From assembly GCF_000284255.1 (NCBI RefSeq), contig NC_017075.1, positions 3,100,001 to 3,164,000 of the forward strand: a stretch of DNA of 64,000 nt, in the 5' to 3' direction. Below the pieces are notes generated by a model. The model saw nothing but the letters and a program-made list of their open reading frames with translations, was not told the origin of the DNA and did no database searches. Both the position numbers and the translations under genes were made by a program. Position 1 is the stretch's first letter; every line of letters begins with the position of its first letter. Shown here piece after piece: positions 38,207 through 47,957 of this stretch. Source of the DNA: Rubrivivax gelatinosus IL144. GTDB lineage: Bacteria; Pseudomonadota; Gammaproteobacteria; Burkholderiales; Burkholderiaceae_C.

Positions 38207-38611
38207 GTGAAGACGATCCGCCTGCTCGTTCTGGTGCTGCTGGCCACGCTGCTCCCGTTCCGGGGAGCGGTGGCCGAGGTGCTGCTGTGCGCCGGGCACG
38301 CGGGCCATTCGGCGGCCGCGGCGGATCACGCGAGCCACGCCGCCGTGGCGGCCCCGGACTGCGAGCCCGCCGCCGCGACCCACGCCGCGCACGACGAGGC
38401 CGCCGACGCCGACGACGACCACCCCGCGACGCCCGGCGGCACGGCCAAGTGCAACACCTGCACCGCCAGCTGCTCGATGTCGCCGCTGGTCGCCGAGGCT
38501 CCGACGCTGCCGGCGCCGCTGCCGCAGCCGGACCGCCGGACGGTGCATCACGACGCCCCCGCGCCAAGCCATCTGACCGATGGCCAGGAGCGCCCTCCCC
38601 GAAGCATCTGA
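38207..38611 (+). CDS. His/Cys-rich small exported protein, CzcI-like
   Basis: A 134-residue protein. A signal peptide (LLVLVLLATLLPFRGAVAE) is followed by a His-rich stretch (CAGHAGHSAAAADHASHA), an acidic run (DEAADADDDH) and CNTCTASCSM. The combination of metal-ligand residues and position at the head of a CzcCBA-type operon resembles CzcI, thought to bind metal in the periplasm or modulate induction. Sequence likeness is compositional, so the name is tentative. It starts with GTG, 40 bp after the ammonium transporter. Confidence 0.68.
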   Translation: MKTIRLLVLVLLATLLPFRGAVAEVLLCAGHAGHSAAAADHASHAAVAAPDCEPAAATHAAHDEAADADDDHPATPGGTAKCNTCTASCSMSPLVAEAPTLPAPLPQPDRRTVHHDAPAPSHLTDGQERPPRSI

Positions 38612-38713
38612 CGCCGACAGGCCTCCGCGCGAGGCCTCGATCACCCGCGCCTGAACGGCCCGGGCCGCGGCGTGGACCCCGTCGTCCACGCGTCAGACCG
38701 CTTCGAGGATTCC

Positions 38714-39943
38714 ATGTCTTCCCCCACCCTGCGTGCGCTGGCCATCGCGGCAGCGGCGCTCTCGGCCGGTGTCGTGCTGCGGGCCGCGGCCCAGACGGCC
38801 GACCCGCCCACGGGCGCCTGGCGCCGCGCGATCGACGCCGCCTGGCAGCGCAGCGTGCTGGCCGCCGAGGCCGGCGGCCAGCGGCGCTCGGCGCTCGCCG
38901 AACGAACCGCCGCTTCGTCGACCTGGGCCGGCTCGCCCTCGTTCGAGTTCGACCAGCTGCGCAAACGCCAGGCCGGCACCGGCAGCCGCGAGACCGAGGT
39001 CGGCATCGCGCTGCCGCTGTGGCTGCCCGGCCAGCGCGACGCGCGCCTGGCCGCCGCAGACGCCCAGGCGGCCGCCGCGGCCGCCGCCACCGACGCGGCG
39101 CGGCTTCAGCTGGCGCGCAGCGTCGTCGACGCCGCCGCCGCGGTCTGGGCCCAGCGCGCCGAAGCCGAGGCCGCCGAAGTCCAGGCCCGCGAGCTGGACG
39201 CCCTGGCCCAGGACGTCGCGCGCCGCGTGAAAGCCGGCGACCTGGCGCGCGCCGACGCCCTGGCCGCCGACGCCGAGCAGCTGGCCAGCCAGGACGCCCT
39301 GTCCCGCGCGACGCTGCAGCGGCAGAACGCCGAAGCGCGCTGGACGGCGCTGACCGGCCTGGCGACCTTGCCGCCACCACCGCCACCGCAGGAGCCGCCG
39401 CCGGCGCGCCTGCACGCGACGCACCCGCTGCTGCAGGAAGCGACGGCCCGGCTGGCCCTGGCGCACAAGCGGCTGGACGCGGTGCGGCTGTCGCGCCGCG
39501 ACGCACCGGAGCTCGTCGTGCGGGCGCACCAGGAAGTCGGCGGCGGCGAACCCGACACCCGCGGCATCGGCGTCGCGCTGCGCATTCCTTTGGCCACCGC
39601 CGGGCGCAACGAAGCGCTGCTCGGCGCGGCGCTGGCCGAAGTCGAACTCGCCGAGGCGCACGAGGCCGGGCTGCGGCGCGAGCTGGAGCTCGAACAGGCC
39701 GCGGCCGAACGCGAGGCCGAGGCCTCGCGCCGCCAGGCCGGGCACGAAGCCACCCGCGCACGGCTGCTGCGCGAGCGCGCCGCGCTGATCCAGAAATCGT
39801 TCGACGCGGGCCAGACGCCGCTGCCCGAGACCTTGCGCGCGCTGTCGCAAGCCGCGCAGGCCGAAGCCGCGTCACGCCGCCAGGCCGTCGCCGCGGCGCT
39901 GGCGGCGCTGCGAGTCGAACTGGCACGAGGACTGATGCCATGA
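38714..39943 (+). CDS. CzcC-type outer-membrane efflux protein
   Basis: A 409-residue TolC-type channel for a heavy-metal RND pump. After a signal peptide the barrel/helix segments FEFDQLRKRQAGTGSRETEV and VGIALPLWLPGQRDARLAAA mark the CzcC branch of the family. Long Ala/Glu/Arg-rich coiled helices follow. It has no lipobox. The start at 38714 begins the signal peptide behind GAGGA. Its stop overlaps the next start by ATGA. Confidence 0.88.
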   Translation: MSSPTLRALAIAAAALSAGVVLRAAAQTADPPTGAWRRAIDAAWQRSVLAAEAGGQRRSALAERTAASSTWAGSPSFEFDQLRKRQAGTGSRETEVGIALPLWLPGQRDARLAAADAQAAAAAAATDAARLQLARSVVDAAAAVWAQRAEAEAAEVQARELDALAQDVARRVKAGDLARADALAADAEQLASQDALSRATLQRQNAEARWTALTGLATLPPPPPPQEPPPARLHATHPLLQEATARLALAHKRLDAVRLSRRDAPELVVRAHQEVGGGEPDTRGIGVALRIPLATAGRNEALLGAALAEVELAEAHEAGLRRELELEQAAAEREAEASRRQAGHEATRARLLRERAALIQKSFDAGQTPLPETLRALSQAAQAEAASRRQAVAAALAALRVELARGLMP

Positions 39944-40503
39944 ACCCCCTGATCCACGCCGGGCTGCTGAGCCTGGCCATCGCCGCCGGCGCTGCCGCCG
40001 CGCACGGCGACGAACCGCACGGCGACGCCCCGCATGCGCCCTCGCCCGCCATGAGCACCGGCCCGCGTTTCGAAACCGCGACCGAGCTGTTCGAAGTCGT
40101 CGGCCGGCTCGACGACGGCGCGCTGACGCTGTGGCTGAACCGCTTCGCCACCGGCGAGCCGGTCGCCGGGGCCGCGATCGAACTCGAGCTCGACACGCTG
40201 AAGGCCCTGGCGCGCTACCGCGCCGAGCGCGGCGACTACCTCGTCGCGGACGCCGCGTTCGTCGCCGCCCTGGCCACCCCCGGCCAGCACGCGCTGGTGC
40301 TGACGGTGACCGCCGGCGAAGACGCCGACCTGCTGGACACCACCGTCGCGATCGCACCGCCGCCCGCGGCCGACGCCGGCGCGGCCGGCACCCCGGCCCG
40401 CGGCCGCCTGGCCGGCGGCGCCCTGCTCGCGCTGGCCACGGCGGCGGGCCTGGTCTTCGTCTGGCGCCGGCGCCAGTCCGTCACCCGGGAGCGCACCGTA
40501 TGA
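39940..40503 (+). CDS. Periplasmic domain plus C-terminal membrane anchor, metal-efflux associated
   Basis: A 187-residue protein. A signal peptide is followed by a His-rich start (AAHGDEPHGDAPHAP). A compact domain follows (ETATELFEVVGRLDDGALTL, LNRFATGEPVAGAAIELEL), then a single C-terminal helix (GGALLALATAAGLVFVW) and a basic tail. The domain resembles segments found at the N-terminus of some CzcB-type adaptors. It overlaps by ATGA both the channel gene before it and the adaptor gene after it, so it is part of the pump operon. Metal capture or handover is inferred. Confidence 0.72.
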   Translation: MNPLIHAGLLSLAIAAGAAAAHGDEPHGDAPHAPSPAMSTGPRFETATELFEVVGRLDDGALTLWLNRFATGEPVAGAAIELELDTLKALARYRAERGDYLVADAAFVAALATPGQHALVLTVTAGEDADLLDTTVAIAPPPAADAGAAGTPARGRLAGGALLALATAAGLVFVWRRRQSVTRERTV

Positions 40504-41609
40504 AGCGCCTGATCGTCCACACGCTGCTGGCCCTGGCGGCCAGCGCCCAGGCCGGACCCGGCGCGCACGACGCCGACGGCCGGCAGCTCGCGGCGCCCGC
40601 CGCGACGGCGGCCGAGGCCCCGGCACGCCTGCCCGACGGCAGCGTCGCCCTGCCGATGCCGGTGCAGCGCCGGCTGCAGATCCGCACCCAGCTCGCCGCG
40701 CCCGGCGAAGCCGCACGCAGCGTCGTGCTGCCGGCGCGCGTGGTGATGGACCCGAACCACGGCGGCCGCGTGCAGACCGCCACCGGCGGCACCGTGCGCC
40801 CCGGGCCACGCGGCCTGCCGCTGCCCGGACAGAAGGTGCGCAAAGGCGAGCTGCTGGCCCAGGTCGTGTTCAACGCCAGCCCGGTCGAGGCGGCCAACCA
40901 GCGCGCGCAGCTGGCCGAGCTGCGCAGCAGCCTGCAGCTCGCCCGGCAGCAGGCCGAACGCCTGCAGTCGCTGGAGGGCACGGTGCCGCGCAAGGAGATC
41001 GAGGCCGCACTGGCCGCGGTGCAGAGCCTGGCCGGCCGCGAACGGGCGCTGGCCGGCAGCGTCGGCGCGACCGAGGCGCTGCTCGCGCCGGTCGACGGCG
41101 TCGTCGCGCGGGCCGACGTCGTCGCCGGCCAGGTCGTCGAGCCCAGGGACCTGCTGTTCGAGATCGTCGACCCCGGCCGCCTGCTCGTCGAGGCGACGAC
41201 AGCCGACCCGGCGATCGCGACCGCCGTCGTCGGCGGCACGCTCGAAGGCCAGCCCGGCGTCGAGCTGACGCTGCTGGGCGCGGCCCGTTCGCTGCGCGAC
41301 GGTGCGATGCCGGTCAGCTTTCGCGCCACCGTGCGCGGGCGCGACGGGCTGCCGCTGGCCCTGGGCCAGCCGGTGCAGGTGGTGGCGACGCTGGACGGCC
41401 GCGTGACGGGCATCGTGCTGCCGGCCGCCGCCGTGGTGCGCAACGCCGCCAACGAGCCGGTGGTCTGGCTCAAGACCGGCGCCGAGCGTTTCGTTGCCCG
41501 GCCGGTGCGCGTGCAGCCGTTGGACGCGACGCGGGTTCTCGTCGCGGGCGTCGAGGCCGGCGTGCGCGTGGTCGTGCAGGGCGCGAACCTCGTCGCGCAG
41601 ATCCGCTGA
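40500..41609 (+). CDS. CzcB-type RND periplasmic adaptor
   Basis: A 369-residue membrane-fusion protein with signal peptide LIVHTLLALAASAQAGP. Landmarks are RVVMDPNHGGRVQTATGGTV, LPLPGQKVRKGELLAQVVFN and LLAPVDGVVARADVVAGQVV (the two lipoyl halves). A helical hairpin and a C-terminal membrane-proximal domain follow. It lacks a lipobox. The start at 40500 overlaps the preceding stop by ATGA. It lies 15 bp before the pump gene. Confidence 0.88.
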   Translation: MKRLIVHTLLALAASAQAGPGAHDADGRQLAAPAATAAEAPARLPDGSVALPMPVQRRLQIRTQLAAPGEAARSVVLPARVVMDPNHGGRVQTATGGTVRPGPRGLPLPGQKVRKGELLAQVVFNASPVEAANQRAQLAELRSSLQLARQQAERLQSLEGTVPRKEIEAALAAVQSLAGRERALAGSVGATEALLAPVDGVVARADVVAGQVVEPRDLLFEIVDPGRLLVEATTADPAIATAVVGGTLEGQPGVELTLLGAARSLRDGAMPVSFRATVRGRDGLPLALGQPVQVVATLDGRVTGIVLPAAAVVRNAANEPVVWLKTGAERFVARPVRVQPLDATRVLVAGVEAGVRVVVQGANLVAQIR

Positions 41610-41624
41610 AGGCCGGGAGACGAC

Positions 41625-44600
41625 ATGTTCAACTGGATCGTCCGCCACAGCCTGCACAACCGGCTGCTGGTGCTGGCCGTGGCGGCGCTGCTCCTGGTCT
41701 ACGGCGCGCTGAGCGCCACGCGCATGCCGGTCGACGTCTTTCCGGCGCTGGACAAGCCGGTCGTCACCGTGATGACCGAGGCCGGCGGCATGGCGCCCGA
41801 GGAGGTCGAGCTGCGCGTGAGCTATCCGCTGGAGACGGCGCTCAACGGCATGCCCGGCGTCACGCGCGTGCGTTCGAGCTCGGGCGTCGGCCTGTCGGTG
41901 GTCTACGCCGAGTTCGACTGGGGCACCGACGTCTACCGCAACCGCCAGCTCGTCGCCGAGCGCCTGGCGCTGGTGCGCGAGCAGATGCCGGCCGGCGTCA
42001 ACCCGACGATGGGCCCGGTGTCCTCGATCATGGGCGAGGTGATGCTGCTGGCGCTGCCGCTGGACGCCTCGGCCGGCGCCGCGGTGACGCCGATGCAGGC
42101 GCGCGAGTACGCCGACTTCGTGCTGCGCCCGCGCCTGCTGTCGGTGCCCGGCGTCGCGCAGGTGATCCCGATCGGCGGCGAGCGGCGCCAGCTGCGTGTC
42201 GAGCCCGACGGCACGCGCATGGCGGCGGCCGGCGTGTCGCTGAGCCAGATCGAGAGCGCGCTGCAAGGCTTCGCCGCCAACGCCGGCGGCGGCTTCGTCG
42301 ACCTCTGCGGCCGCGAGTTCCTGATCCGCCATCTGGCCCGGACGGCGAGCGCCGAAGACCTGCAAGGCATGGCCGTCGCCTGGCGCGACGGCCGGCCGGT
42401 GCGGCTGGAGCAGGTCGCGCGCGTCGGCTTCGCCGCCGGCGTCAAACGCGGCGACGCCGGCCACGACGGCGCGCCGGCGGTGATCCTCAGCATCCAGAAA
42501 CAGCCCGACGCCGACACGGTGCGCGTGACGCGCGACATCGAAGCCGCGCTCGACGAGATCGCGCGCGCCCGCCCGGCCGGCCTGGCCGCGCCGGAAGTGC
42601 TGTTCCGCCAGGCCGACTTCATCCAGGCCTCGGTGCGCAACGTCGGCGAGGCGCTGCGCGACGGCGCGGTGATGGTCGCGATCGTGCTGTTCGCCTTCCT
42701 GCTGTCGGCGCGCACGACGCTGATCTCGCTGCTGGCGATCCCGCTGTCGCTGGCGGTGACGGCGCTGGTCTTCAAGGCGCTGGGCCAGTCGATCAACGTG
42801 ATGACGCTGGGCGGCCTGGCGATCGCCATCGGCGAGCTGGTCGACGACGCCGTGGTCGACGTCGAGAACATCCTGCGCCGGCTCAGGCACAACCGCGGGC
42901 TGGCGGCGCCGCTGCCGGTGTTCGAGGTCGTGCGCCAGGCCAGCGTCGAGGTGCGCTCGGGCATCGTCTACGCGACGCTGATCGTCGTGCTGGTCTTCGT
43001 GCCGCTGTTCGCGCTGCCGGGCATCGAGGGCCGGCTGTTCACGCCGCTGGGCATCGCCTACATCGTCTCGGTGCTGGCCTCGATGGCGGTGTCGATGACG
43101 GTGACGCCGGCGCTGGCCTCGTGGCTGCTGCCGCGCATGAAGACGCTGGACCGCGGCGACAGCCCGCTGGTGGCGCGGCTCAAGCGCTGGGACGAGCGGC
43201 TGCTGGCCTGGTCCTTCGGGCACGCGAAGGCGCTGATCGGCGTCGCCCTGGTCGCGGTGGCCGCCGCCGCGGCCAGCGTGCCGTTCTTCCCGCGCGCCTT
43301 CCTGCCGGCCTTCAACGAAGGCTCGGCCGTCGTCGGCGTGCTGCTCGAGCCCGGCACCTCGCTGGCCGAGAGCGGGCGCATCGGCGCGCTCGCCGAGTCG
43401 CTGCTGCTGACGGTGCCCGAGGTCGTGCAGGTCGGCCGTCGCACCGGCCGCGCCGAACTCGACGAACACGCCGAGGGCGTGCATTCGTCGGAGATCGAGG
43501 TCGACCTGAAACCCGGCGAGCGCAGCCGCGACGCGGTGATGGCCGACATCCGGCGCGTGCTGGCGGTGCTGCCGGCGCAGGTGAGCGTCGGCCAGCCGAT
43601 CTCGCACCGGCTGGACCACCTGCTGTCGGGCGTGCGCGCGCAGATCGCGATCAAGGTCTTCGGCGACGACACCGACACGCTGCGCGGCGTGGCCGAGCAG
43701 CTGCGGCAGGCGCTGGCCGGCGTGCCCGGCCTCGTCGACCTGAGCGTAGAGAAGCAGGTGCTGATCCCGCAGCTGGCCGTGCGCCTGGACCCGCGCAAGG
43801 CGGCGCAGGCCGGCCTGTCGCCGGGCGAGGCGGTGCGCGTGCTGCAGGCGCTGACCGACGGCACGACGGCGGCGCAGATCGTCGACGGCGCGCGCCGCTA
43901 CGACCTCGTGCTGCGCCTGCCCGACATGGCGCGCAGCCCTCAGGCGCTGGCGCAGACGCTGATCGACACGCCGTCCGGCCGCATTCCGGTGGCGGCGATC
44001 GCGACGCTGGAAGAGACCGACGGCCCGAACCAGATCGGGCGCGAGAACGGCCGCCGGCGCATCGTCGTCTACGCCAACGGCGACGGCTCGGACATGGCGC
44101 GCATCGTCGGCGACATCCGCGCCGCCATCGCCGCGACGGCACTGCCCGAGGGCGTGTCGGTCAGCCTCGAAGGCCAGTTCCAGGCCCAGGAGCAGGCCAC
44201 GCGGCTGATCGCGGCGCTGTCGGCGGTGTCGCTGGCGATGGTCTTCCTGGTGCTGGTCTCGCGCTACCGCTCGGCGCTGCTGGCGGCCATCGTCATGGCC
44301 AACATCCCGCTGGCGCTGATCGGCAGCGTCGTGGCGATGTGGCTGACGGGCGTGTCGCTGTCGGTGGCGTCGATGATCGGCTTCATCACGCTGGCCGGCA
44401 TCGCGTCGCGCAACGGCATCCTGAAGATCAGCCACTACCTGAACCTGATGCGGCTGGAGCACGAGCCCTTCGGCGAGGCGCTGGTCGTGCGCGGTTCGCT
44501 GGAGCGGCTGACGCCGGTGCTGATGACCGCCCTGGTCGCCGCCTTCGCGCTGACGCCGCTGCTGACGTCGGCCGACGCGCCGGGCAAGGAGATCCTGCAC

Positions 44601-44768
44601 CCGGTGGCCGTCGTCATCTTCGGCGGCCTCGTCAGCTCGACCTTGCTGGACACCTTGCTGACGCCGGTGCTGTTCCTGCGTTTCGGCCGCCGCGCGGCCG
44701 AACGCCTGCTCGCCTCCTCCTCCGCGCCGGCCGACACGCCTGCAGGCCGGCCGCGCGAGGCTTTTTGA
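41625..44768 (+). CDS. Heavy-metal RND efflux pump (CzcA/CusA family)
   Basis: A 1047-residue, 12-helix proton antiporter that exports metal ions across both membranes. HME-type features include [40 protein letters not shown] and [22 protein letters not shown]4 reads [18 protein letters not shown]. By my alignment the second Asp and the Glu of the CzcA proton relay (D408, E415) are kept, while the first (D402) is Ala, as in CusA. Metal specificity cannot be read from this. A clear ribosome site (GGGAGACGAC) precedes the ATG. Confidence 0.9.
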   Translation: MFNWIVRHSLHNRLLVLAVAALLLVYGALSATRMPVDVFPALDKPVVTVMTEAGGMAPEEVELRVSYPLETALNGMPGVTRVRSSSGVGLSVVYAEFDWGTDVYRNRQLVAERLALVREQMPAGVNPTMGPVSSIMGEVMLLALPLDASAGAAVTPMQAREYADFVLRPRLLSVPGVAQVIPIGGERRQLRVEPDGTRMAAAGVSLSQIESALQGFAANAGGGFVDLCGREFLIRHLARTASAEDLQGMAVAWRDGRPVRLEQVARVGFAAGVKRGDAGHDGAPAVILSIQKQPDADTVRVTRDIEAALDEIARARPAGLAAPEVLFRQADFIQASVRNVGEALRDGAVMVAIVLFAFLLSARTTLISLLAIPLSLAVTALVFKALGQSINVMTLGGLAIAIGELVDDAVVDVENILRRLRHNRGLAAPLPVFEVVRQASVEVRSGIVYATLIVVLVFVPLFALPGIEGRLFTPLGIAYIVSVLASMAVSMTVTPALASWLLPRMKTLDRGDSPLVARLKRWDERLLAWSFGHAKALIGVALVAVAAAAASVPFFPRAFLPAFNEGSAVVGVLLEPGTSLAESGRIGALAESLLLTVPEVVQVGRRTGRAELDEHAEGVHSSEIEVDLKPGERSRDAVMADIRRVLAVLPAQVSVGQPISHRLDHLLSGVRAQIAIKVFGDDTDTLRGVAEQLRQALAGVPGLVDLSVEKQVLIPQLAVRLDPRKAAQAGLSPGEAVRVLQALTDGTTAAQIVDGARRYDLVLRLPDMARSPQALAQTLIDTPSGRIPVAAIATLEETDGPNQIGRENGRRRIVVYANGDGSDMARIVGDIRAAIAATALPEGVSVSLEGQFQAQEQATRLIAALSAVSLAMVFLVLVSRYRSALLAAIVMANIPLALIGSVVAMWLTGVSLSVASMIGFITLAGIASRNGILKISHYLNLMRLEHEPFGEALVVRGSLERLTPVLMTALVAAFALTPLLTSADAPGKEILHPVAVVIFGGLVSSTLLDTLLTPVLFLRFGRRAAERLLASSSAPADTPAGRPREAF

Positions 44769-44785
44769 CCCTGTCGGAGATCACG

Positions 44786-45157
44786 ATGAAAAGAAGCTAC
44801 CTGTCCCTGGCCGCCGCGTTCGCGTGCGCGCTGTCCGTCCCCGCACTGGCCCACGGCGACGCCAAGCCGCTGTACGGCGGCGTCGTGCAACTCGTCGCCG
44901 ACCTGCAGTTCGAACTGGTGCCGCAGGCCGGCGGCGCGGCGCTGTACGTGGTCGACCACGGCAAACCGGCCGACGCGTCGGCGATGAGCGGCCGCCTCGT
45001 CGTGCTCAACGGCACGCGCAAGAGCGAAGCGGCGCTGAAGCCGGCCGGCGGCAACAAGCTCGAGGCCGCCGGCCTGCTCGTCGAGAAAGGCGCCAAGGCC
45101 GTGGCCACCGTGAACCGGCCCGGCGCCGCGCCGCTGACGGTGCGCTTCGCGCCGTGA
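44786..45157 (+). CDS. Small periplasmic protein of the metal-efflux operon
   Basis: A 123-residue protein with signal peptide SLAAAFACALSVPALA. The mature part opens HGDAKPLYGGVVQLVADLQF and looks like an all-beta domain with one His-Gly-Asp start that could bind metal. It is the last gene of the efflux operon, 17 bp after the pump, with GGAG before the ATG. I recognise it only as a recurrent companion of such pumps; function unknown. Confidence 0.7.
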   Translation: MKRSYLSLAAAFACALSVPALAHGDAKPLYGGVVQLVADLQFELVPQAGGAALYVVDHGKPADASAMSGRLVVLNGTRKSEAALKPAGGNKLEAAGLLVEKGAKAVATVNRPGAAPLTVRFAP

Positions 45158-45206
45158 CCTGCGGGGCGGGCGGGCGCGTGGTTCAGCGAAGCCGCGGTGT
45201 GCGGCC

Positions 45207-45998
45207 TCAGAACGCGCTCTTGACCACCCCGCCATCCACGCGCAGCGCGGCGCCGGTCGTCGCCGAGGCCAGCGGGCTGGCGACGTAGGCGACCAGCGAG
45301 GCCACTTCCTGCGGCGATGCAAAACGCTTGATCAGCGAGGTCGGCCGCACCTGCTCGAAGAACTCGGCCTCGACCTGCTCGAAGCTCTTGCCGCCCGAGC
45401 GCGCCAGGTCTTCGACGAAGTCGCCCACGCCGCGCGACCGGGTCGGGCCGGGCAGCACGCTGTTGACCGTGATTCCGGTGCCGGCGACGGACTCGGCCAG
45501 GCCGCGCGACACGGCGAGCTGCGCCGTCTTGGTCATGCCGTAGTGGATCATCTCGCTCGGGATCTGCACGGCGCTTTCGCTGGAGATGAACACGATCCGT
45601 CCCCAGTTGGCGCGCTTCATCGCCGGCAGCACCAGGCGCGCCAGCCGCACGCCGCTGAGCACGTTGACGTCGAAGAAGCGTCGCCAGTCTTCGTCGGGAA
45701 TCTCCTCGAACGGCTTGGGCTCGAAGATGCCGAGGTTGTTGACGAGGATCTCGATGCCGGGGAACTGCCGCACGGCCAGCTCGGCGGCGTTCGCGTCGCT
45801 CAGATCGGCGGCCAGGCCGTGCACGGTGCCCCGCGTCTCGGCACGGATGCGCTGCACCGCGTCGTCGACGGCCGACTGCGTGCGCCCGTTGACGATGACG
45901 GCCGCGCCCTCCTGGGCCAGCGTGCGCGCGATCGCGTAGCCGATGCCGGCCGTGCTGCCGCTCACGAGGGCCAGCTTGTCGTCGAGTTGAAGGTCCAT
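45207..45998 (-). CDS. Short-chain dehydrogenase/reductase (SDR)
   Basis: A 263-residue NAD(P)-dependent oxidoreductase with Rossmann motif SGSTAGIGYAIA, NNLG structural motif, and the catalytic Ser and Tyr-x3-Lys in FISSESAVQ and YGMTK. The C-terminus ends GAALRVDGGVVKSAF. The region VGDFVEDLARSGGKSFEQVE is a substrate-loop insert seen in one branch of classical SDRs. Substrate is unknown. It is 17 bp behind the second SDR and probably co-transcribed with it. Confidence 0.9.
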   Translation of the reverse strand: MDLQLDDKLALVSGSTAGIGYAIARTLAQEGAAVIVNGRTQSAVDDAVQRIRAETRGTVHGLAADLSDANAAELAVRQFPGIEILVNNLGIFEPKPFEEIPDEDWRRFFDVNVLSGVRLARLVLPAMKRANWGRIVFISSESAVQIPSEMIHYGMTKTAQLAVSRGLAESVAGTGITVNSVLPGPTRSRGVGDFVEDLARSGGKSFEQVEAEFFEQVRPTSLIKRFASPQEVASLVAYVASPLASATTGAALRVDGGVVKSAF

Positions 45999-46015
45999 CT
46001 CGGTGATCTCCCGTG

Positions 46016-46792
46016 TCAGGCCGCGAAGCCGCCGTCGATGAGCAGGTCGGCGCCGGTGACGAACGCCGCTTCCGGGCCGGCCAGGTAGGCCACCATGCCG
46101 GCGATCTCGTCGGCCCGGCCGTGGCGAGGAATCGCCATCAGGCCGTGCATGGTCGCGGCGAAGTCGCCGGTCTGCGGATTCATGTCGGTGTCCACCGGGC
46201 CGGGAGACACGTTGTTCACGGTGATGCCGCGCGGGCCCAGGTCGCGCGCCAGCCCCTTGACCAGGCCCACCAGGGCGGCCTTGCTCATCGCGTACGGCGC
46301 GCCGCCGGCAAACGGCATGCGCTGCGCGTTGGTGCTGCCGATGTTGACGATGCGCCCGCCGTCCTTCATGTGCCGGGCGGCGGCCTGCGTGGCGACGAAC
46401 ACGGAGCGGATGTTGACGGCCACGGTGCGGTCGAAGTCGGCGAGCGTGAACTGCTCCAGCGGCGCGAGGGTCAGCACGCCGGCGCTGTTGACCAGGATGT
46501 CGAGGCGGCCGTAACGATCCGCCACGCCGTCGATCGCCTGGCTCAGGCTGGCCGGTTCGTTGCCGTCCGCCTTGACGGCGACGGCCTGGCCACCGCCGGC
46601 GACGATCTCCCGGACGAGCGCCTCGGCCGCACCGGCCGAGGCCGCGTAGCCGACGGCGACGGTGGCGCCGTCGCGCGCCAGTCGGCGTGCCGTCGCGGCG
46701 CCGATGCCGCGCGAGCCCCCGTGGATGAAGGCGACCTTGCCGGCCAGAGGCAGGGCGGCGGTCGACGGGTTGGCGTGGAGGGCGGTGTTCAT
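46016..46792 (-). CDS. Short-chain dehydrogenase/reductase (SDR)
   Basis: A 258-residue classical SDR: cofactor motif GGSRGIGAATA, NSAG, catalytic NIGSTNAQRM and YAMSK, and C-terminal TGADLLIDGGFAA. The start at 46792 is chosen because AAGGAAG precedes it at good distance; the longer frame to 46882 adds a non-family leader. It is the first gene of the two-SDR operon and is divergent from the LysR gene with 110 bp between starts, which suggests control by that regulator. Confidence 0.9.
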   Translation of the reverse strand: MNTALHANPSTAALPLAGKVAFIHGGSRGIGAATARRLARDGATVAVGYAASAGAAEALVREIVAGGGQAVAVKADGNEPASLSQAIDGVADRYGRLDILVNSAGVLTLAPLEQFTLADFDRTVAVNIRSVFVATQAAARHMKDGGRIVNIGSTNAQRMPFAGGAPYAMSKAALVGLVKGLARDLGPRGITVNNVSPGPVDTDMNPQTGDFAATMHGLMAIPRHGRADEIAGMVAYLAGPEAAFVTGADLLIDGGFAA

Positions 46793-46902
46793 GTCGCTTC
46801 CTTTCGGACTCGGGTTGGAGGCGTCCAGTGTGGGCGGCGGCATCTCGTCGCGGTAGCCAGCGAATCGCGCGTTCAGTTTCAACCTTCGGTATAAGACGGT
46901 GG

Positions 46903-47838
46903 ATGTCGACCGAACTCCGCGGCGCGCTGGACGCCTTCATCACGGCCGCCGACGCCGGCAGCTTCTCGGCTGCGGCGCGCCGCCTGGGCCTGACGCCGGC
47001 AGCGGTCAGCAAGAGCGTGGCCCAGCTGGAGGCCCGGCTGGGCGTGCGCCTCTTCCAGCGCAGCACGCGCAGCCTGGCGCTGACCACCGACGGCGAGCGC
47101 CTCTACGGCCAGGTGCGGCTGCCGTGGCACGAGATCGGCACCGCGCTGACCGAGCTGCGCCAGGGTGCCGGCAAGCCCGCCGGCACGCTGAAGATCGCGC
47201 TGGCGCCGACGGTCGGCCGCGAGTACGTGCTGCCCTTGCTCGCCGGGTTCGTGCGCCGCTACCCCGAGGTGCTGCCCGACCTGCATTTCGACAATCACCA
47301 GGTCGACCTGGTGGCCGAGGGTTTCGACGTCGCCATCGGCGGCGGCATCGAGCTGACCGACGCCCTGATCGCGCGTGAGCTGGCGCGGGTGCAGCTCGTG
47401 CTGGCGGCCTCGCCGGACTATCTGAAGGCCCAGGGCAGGCCCGGGCATCCGCGGGATCTGCCACGCCACCACGGCCTGCTGCGCCGCTCGCTGGTCACCG
47501 GGCGCACGGTGCCGTGGTCCCTGAAGAACGCCGAAGGCGAGGAACTGGTCGCCAACGTCCGGCCGGTGATGGTGCTGGACGACCCCGAAGCCATGGCGCG
47601 CGCCGCGGCCATGGGGCTCGGCATCGCGATGCTGCCGCTGCCGCACGCCCTGCCGCTGCTGGAGAGCGGCGCCCTGGCGCGCGTGCTCCCGGGCTGGCAC
47701 GCCGAGGCGCGGCCGCTGTCGATCTACTACACCAGCCGCAGACTGCTGCCGGCCAAGCTGCGGGTGTTCGTCGACTACATCGTCGAGCAGTTCCGCGCCA
47801 GCGGGCATGCGGATCGGTTCGCGCCGCCGCTGGGCTAG
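46903..47838 (+). CDS. LysR-family regulator, divergent from the SDR operon
   Basis: A 311-residue LysR-type regulator. The winged helix-turn-helix is ITAADAGSFSAAARRLGLTP followed by AVSKSVAQLEARLGVRLFQR. The effector domain includes DLVAEGFDVAIGGGIELTDA. The start at 46903 aligns with the family; a TATAAG sequence lies 13 bp before it. Divergent LysR genes usually control their neighbours, so the SDR pair is the likely target. Inducer unknown. Confidence 0.9.
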   Translation: MSTELRGALDAFITAADAGSFSAAARRLGLTPAAVSKSVAQLEARLGVRLFQRSTRSLALTTDGERLYGQVRLPWHEIGTALTELRQGAGKPAGTLKIALAPTVGREYVLPLLAGFVRRYPEVLPDLHFDNHQVDLVAEGFDVAIGGGIELTDALIARELARVQLVLAASPDYLKAQGRPGHPRDLPRHHGLLRRSLVTGRTVPWSLKNAEGEELVANVRPVMVLDDPEAMARAAAMGLGIAMLPLPHALPLLESGALARVLPGWHAEARPLSIYYTSRRLLPAKLRVFVDYIVEQFRASGHADRFAPPLG

Positions 47839-47957
47839 GAGTTCCTCGCCGCCGCAGGCCGACGGGCGGCGTCGTGTGGCGTGAAAACTCCCGTGACGGC
47901 CATGGGGTTGAGGCGCGCTCGCGGACGGCCGTTCTTCGGCCCGCGACACTGCGCCGC

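Noticed and set aside
40236..44600. A 1454-codon antisense open frame across the heavy-metal pump operon
   Set aside because: His/Arg/Gln-rich low-complexity translation typical of antisense frames in GC-rich DNA; CzcA/B homologues on the other strand explain the sequence.
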